Positions 61,943-64,000 of a stretch of 64,000 bases of DNA are shown here, piece after piece. The stretch covers positions 20,499 through 84,498 of the IMG/VR virus record IMGVR_UViG_3300031707_000006, one strand, 5' to 3'. The notes below the pieces were generated by a model, which saw nothing but the letters and a program-made list of their open reading frames with translations, was not told where the DNA came from and did not search any database. This DNA is from a virus. A program made the translations under genes and the position numbers. The number at the start of each line of letters is the position of its first letter. Position 1 is the first letter of the stretch.

Positions 61943-62497
61943 ATGACAAGTAAAATAGTGACTCTTACATATACTTCCTTAGATATACCGGTTGCTTCCG
62001 ATTGGGAGTTTGAAGAGGAAGCAGAAATAGATGATAATACTCCAGCATTTTATAGTATGCCTCCAGATGGACAAACAGGATTATTAGCTGGAGTAATATC
62101 TGCCGATCAAATCCCAGAAGGGGCTACAATTGATGGAATAGAATTTTATATAAAAAAGCAACAAAGGATTGATTACCTTACTACATATGATACTCATGTA
62201 ACAATTGCAAATAATGGAGGAGCTATCGGAGATAATAAGGCAGATACAGTTAATAAATGGCCCAACTCCTATCAATATTTTACTTATGGTGGTTCTACTG
62301 ATATGTGGGGGACTACTTTAACCGCAAATGATATTAATTCTGGGGATATTGCAGTAGGAATAGCAGGAACAAAAATTGGCGGAAGTTTGTGGATATTTAT
62401 GGATGTAGACTATATAAGAATTACAGTCTACTATACTGAAGGAGTAACCCCTCCTGCTGGCGAAAATCCTTATGGGCCTCTAATACAAGTAATTTAA
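61943..62497 (+). CDS. virion-associated beta-rich protein (184 aa)
   Basis: A 184-residue acidic protein, beta-rich, ending in VTPPAGENPYGPLIQVI. It follows the fibre gene after 1 base. Likely a fibre or a tail-end component. Confidence 0.55.
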   Translation: MTSKIVTLTYTSLDIPVASDWEFEEEAEIDDNTPAFYSMPPDGQTGLLAGVISADQIPEGATIDGIEFYIKKQQRIDYLTTYDTHVTIANNGGAIGDNKADTVNKWPNSYQYFTYGGSTDMWGTTLTANDINSGDIAVGIAGTKIGGSLWIFMDVDYIRITVYYTEGVTPPAGENPYGPLIQVI

Positions 62498-62522
62498 TAA
62501 TACTCAATTTTATATGTATTTA

Positions 62523-62531
62523 TGGTATAAT
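62523..62531 (+). promoter_or_regulatory. extended -10 promoter before last fibre genes
   Basis: TGGTATAAT, an extended -10 element, followed by TAATATGA; no TTGACA box is upstream. It resembles the site at 37607 (TGGTATACTAATA). A start near 62538 would read the 40-residue gene and the fibre. Confidence 0.6.
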
Positions 62532-62561
62532 TAATATGATATTAAATATAAAAGGAAGATT

Positions 62562-62684
62562 ATGAGTCCATTTAAATCGGAAAGACAAAAACGTTTTTTA
62601 TATGCAAAACACCCAAAAATTGCAAAAAGATGGTCAAAAAAGTATGGATCAAGGATAGTTAAGAGTAAAAAAAAGAAAAAATAA
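62562..62684 (+). CDS. small basic phage protein (40 aa)
   Basis: A short gene with AAAGGAAG before ATG: MSPFKSERQKRFLYAKHPKI plus 20 residues ending in poly-Lys. The SERQKRFLYAKHPKIAKRW pattern is very common in small phage proteins of unknown function. It ends directly before the next ATG. Confidence 0.75.
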   Translation: MSPFKSERQKRFLYAKHPKIAKRWSKKYGSRIVKSKKKKK

Positions 62685-64000
62685 ATGGATACAATTCGTC
62701 CTGAACAATTAAAAGCTATTGATGTTCCCGCTAATAATGAAGTACCTTCTTATGATTCTGCTACAGAACAATTTGAATGGGTAGAGGCAGGTGTGGGTGG
62801 AGGACATACCATTCAAGATGAGGGGACTCCTCTTACTTCTAGAACTAATTTAAACTTTGTTGGTTCTGGTGTAGCTGCTACTGATGATGCGGGCAATAAT
62901 GCAACTGTTATTACAATAAATGGTGTTGCTGATCATGCTGCATTATCTAATTTAGCGTATGTAAATGCCGCACATACAGGATTTGAACCAACAGTTACTA
63001 AAGGGAACTTAACTGCAACTACTCCTGTAGTAATAGATCAGACAAGACAAGTTATTGGTGGCGCAGCAGTAATTTCTATTCCTAAAGCAACGACAACCAT
63101 TTCCGGTTATTTATCTTCTGAAGATTGGAATATTTTTAATAACAAATTAGATGCAACATTATTGTCTGATTTGGGAGACGTAAATGTTGCGGGAGTAACA
63201 GATGGACAACTCCTGGCCTATGATGGCGGAGCTGGAGAATGGATCGCTGTTGACCCAGGTGATGGTGTAGACGCCTATGTGGGTACAGAAATATATCGGA
63301 CTATAGTTGGGGTTGGTGGTGTAGCAAATATTGATATTACTAACATTCCTGCTGGATATGATGAACTGCGCTTAGTTATTTACGGTAAATCCGAAGAAGC
63401 CGATTCTACTGACGAGATACTTATCGCATTCAATGGTGATACAACTAACTCTAATTATCGCCGGGCAAGACTTTATGGTGGAGAAAGTACGGGTAGCGAC
63501 CAACAAGACAATAGACAAATTGGAGAACTAGGTGGAGCAGCCGATACGTTATGTATAGGTATGATTGAGGCCACTATCCCTGATTATTCAAGCGTTGCTT
63601 TCCATAAAGTTTGCAGATCAAAAACAGGAATCCGACAGCAAGTAAATATCTATGTAATGGACTATTTGTTAGCCTGGGAAAATCTTGCGGCAATAAACCA
63701 AGTTACATTTACATTAGCGTCCGGATCCGACTTTGCCGAGGGAACATTTGTAAATCTTATTGCTTACAAAAAACAAACTATTGGGGGTGGTGTCCACATA
63801 ACTACAAGAGTAGTTGCCTCACCCTACAATATTCTTGCGACGGACGAAATCGTATTTGTGGATACAGATAGTGGAGGCATCACAGTAAACCTTCCTGCGG
63901 GCAACGCAGGACGACATTACAAAGTGATCAATTGCGGCAGTGGCAGTCATGATGTCACGCTAGATCCCAACGGAACAGAACAAATTTATGGTGGTGGTGC
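62685..64000 (+). CDS. tail fibre protein (3' end outside window)
   Basis: The frame is open from ATG 62685 to the right edge (about 438 residues). The N-terminus PSYDSATEQFEWVEAG and IQDEGTPLTSRTNLNFVGSG are typical of phage fibre repeats; residues about 380-435 (YNILATDEIVFVDTDSGGIT ... LPAG) form a fibre C-terminal-like domain. It starts at the base after the preceding stop, coupled to it. Confidence 0.75.
   Translation, partial: MDTIRPEQLKAIDVPANNEVPSYDSATEQFEWVEAGVGGGHTIQDEGTPLTSRTNLNFVGSGVAATDDAGNNATVITINGVADHAALSNLAYVNAAHTGFEPTVTKGNLTATTPVVIDQTRQVIGGAAVISIPKATTTISGYLSSEDWNIFNNKLDATLLSDLGDVNVAGVTDGQLLAYDGGAGEWIAVDPGDGVDAYVGTEIYRTIVGVGGVANIDITNIPAGYDELRLVIYGKSEEADSTDEILIAFNGDTTNSNYRRARLYGGESTGSDQQDNRQIGELGGAADTLCIGMIEATIPDYSSVAFHKVCRSKTGIRQQVNIYVMDYLLAWENLAAINQVTFTLASGSDFAEGTFVNLIAYKKQTIGGGVHITTRVVASPYNILATDEIVFVDTDSGGITVNLPAGNAGRHYKVINCGSGSHDVTLDPNGTEQIYGGG

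Noticed and set aside
1-64000. Lysogeny functions (integrase, attachment site, repressor)
   Set aside because: None of the visible proteins has an integrase, excisionase or CI-like pattern; absence holds only for this window.

Overview
The window is a piece of a tailed double-stranded DNA phage genome, by gene order a long-tailed siphovirus. It is AT-rich, with tightly packed and mostly overlapping genes (ATGA junctions), strong AAGGAG-type ribosome sites and consensus TTGACA/TATAAT promoters. No integrase, repressor or endolysin is visible here. The host cannot be named from this sequence. A bacterium with ordinary sigma-70-type promoters and strong Shine-Dalgarno use is all that can be said.

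Positions 1-20551 lie on the minus strand and hold the early block. From 20551 leftward this block has an intein-split family A DNA polymerase, a RecA/UvsX-like recombinase, an ExoX-C-like small protein, a zinc-containing single-strand DNA-binding protein, a DnaB-type helicase, a PD-(D/E)XK resolvase, a sigma-like DNA-binding protein and an RNase H-fold exonuclease. Then comes a cluster with tRNA genes and a structured noncoding segment behind a consensus promoter. After it lie nucleotide-metabolism genes (dCMP deaminase, MazG-like, HAD nucleotidase, dUTPase), a zinc-less TOPRIM primase, two methyltransferase genes (one with an intein inside its catalytic motif), a SLOG-type protein and the start of an RNA ligase. 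Many proteins of 33-130 residues sit between them.

At 20552-20684 an inverted duplication carries two promoters that fire toward each other and then into opposite halves of the genome. Each arm holds the -35 box of one promoter and the ribosome site of the gene read the other way.

The plus-strand block starts with three small genes, one of which may be a small terminase subunit. It is followed by an unusual 11-kb sugar island (21835-32979): at least six glycosyltransferases, a RfbH/E1-type 3-dehydratase with conserved cysteines, a GmhA-like isomerase, a PP-loop protein, a radical SAM protein and a class I methyltransferase. Then come the intein-split large terminase, portal, scaffold/protease-like protein, decoration-like protein and major capsid protein. 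An accessory region includes a 15 x 22-residue repeat protein and a locally GC-rich patch. Neck genes, a broken tail terminator, the tail tube, the G/GT chaperone pair with a clear -1 frameshift site, tape measure, tail tip and fibre proteins complete the window, and the last fibre gene runs off the end.

Mobile DNA is heavy for a phage: three inteins of the LAGLIDADG type (methyltransferase, polymerase, terminase), one intact GIY-YIG homing endonuclease gene, and two truncated remnants of homing-type endonucleases.
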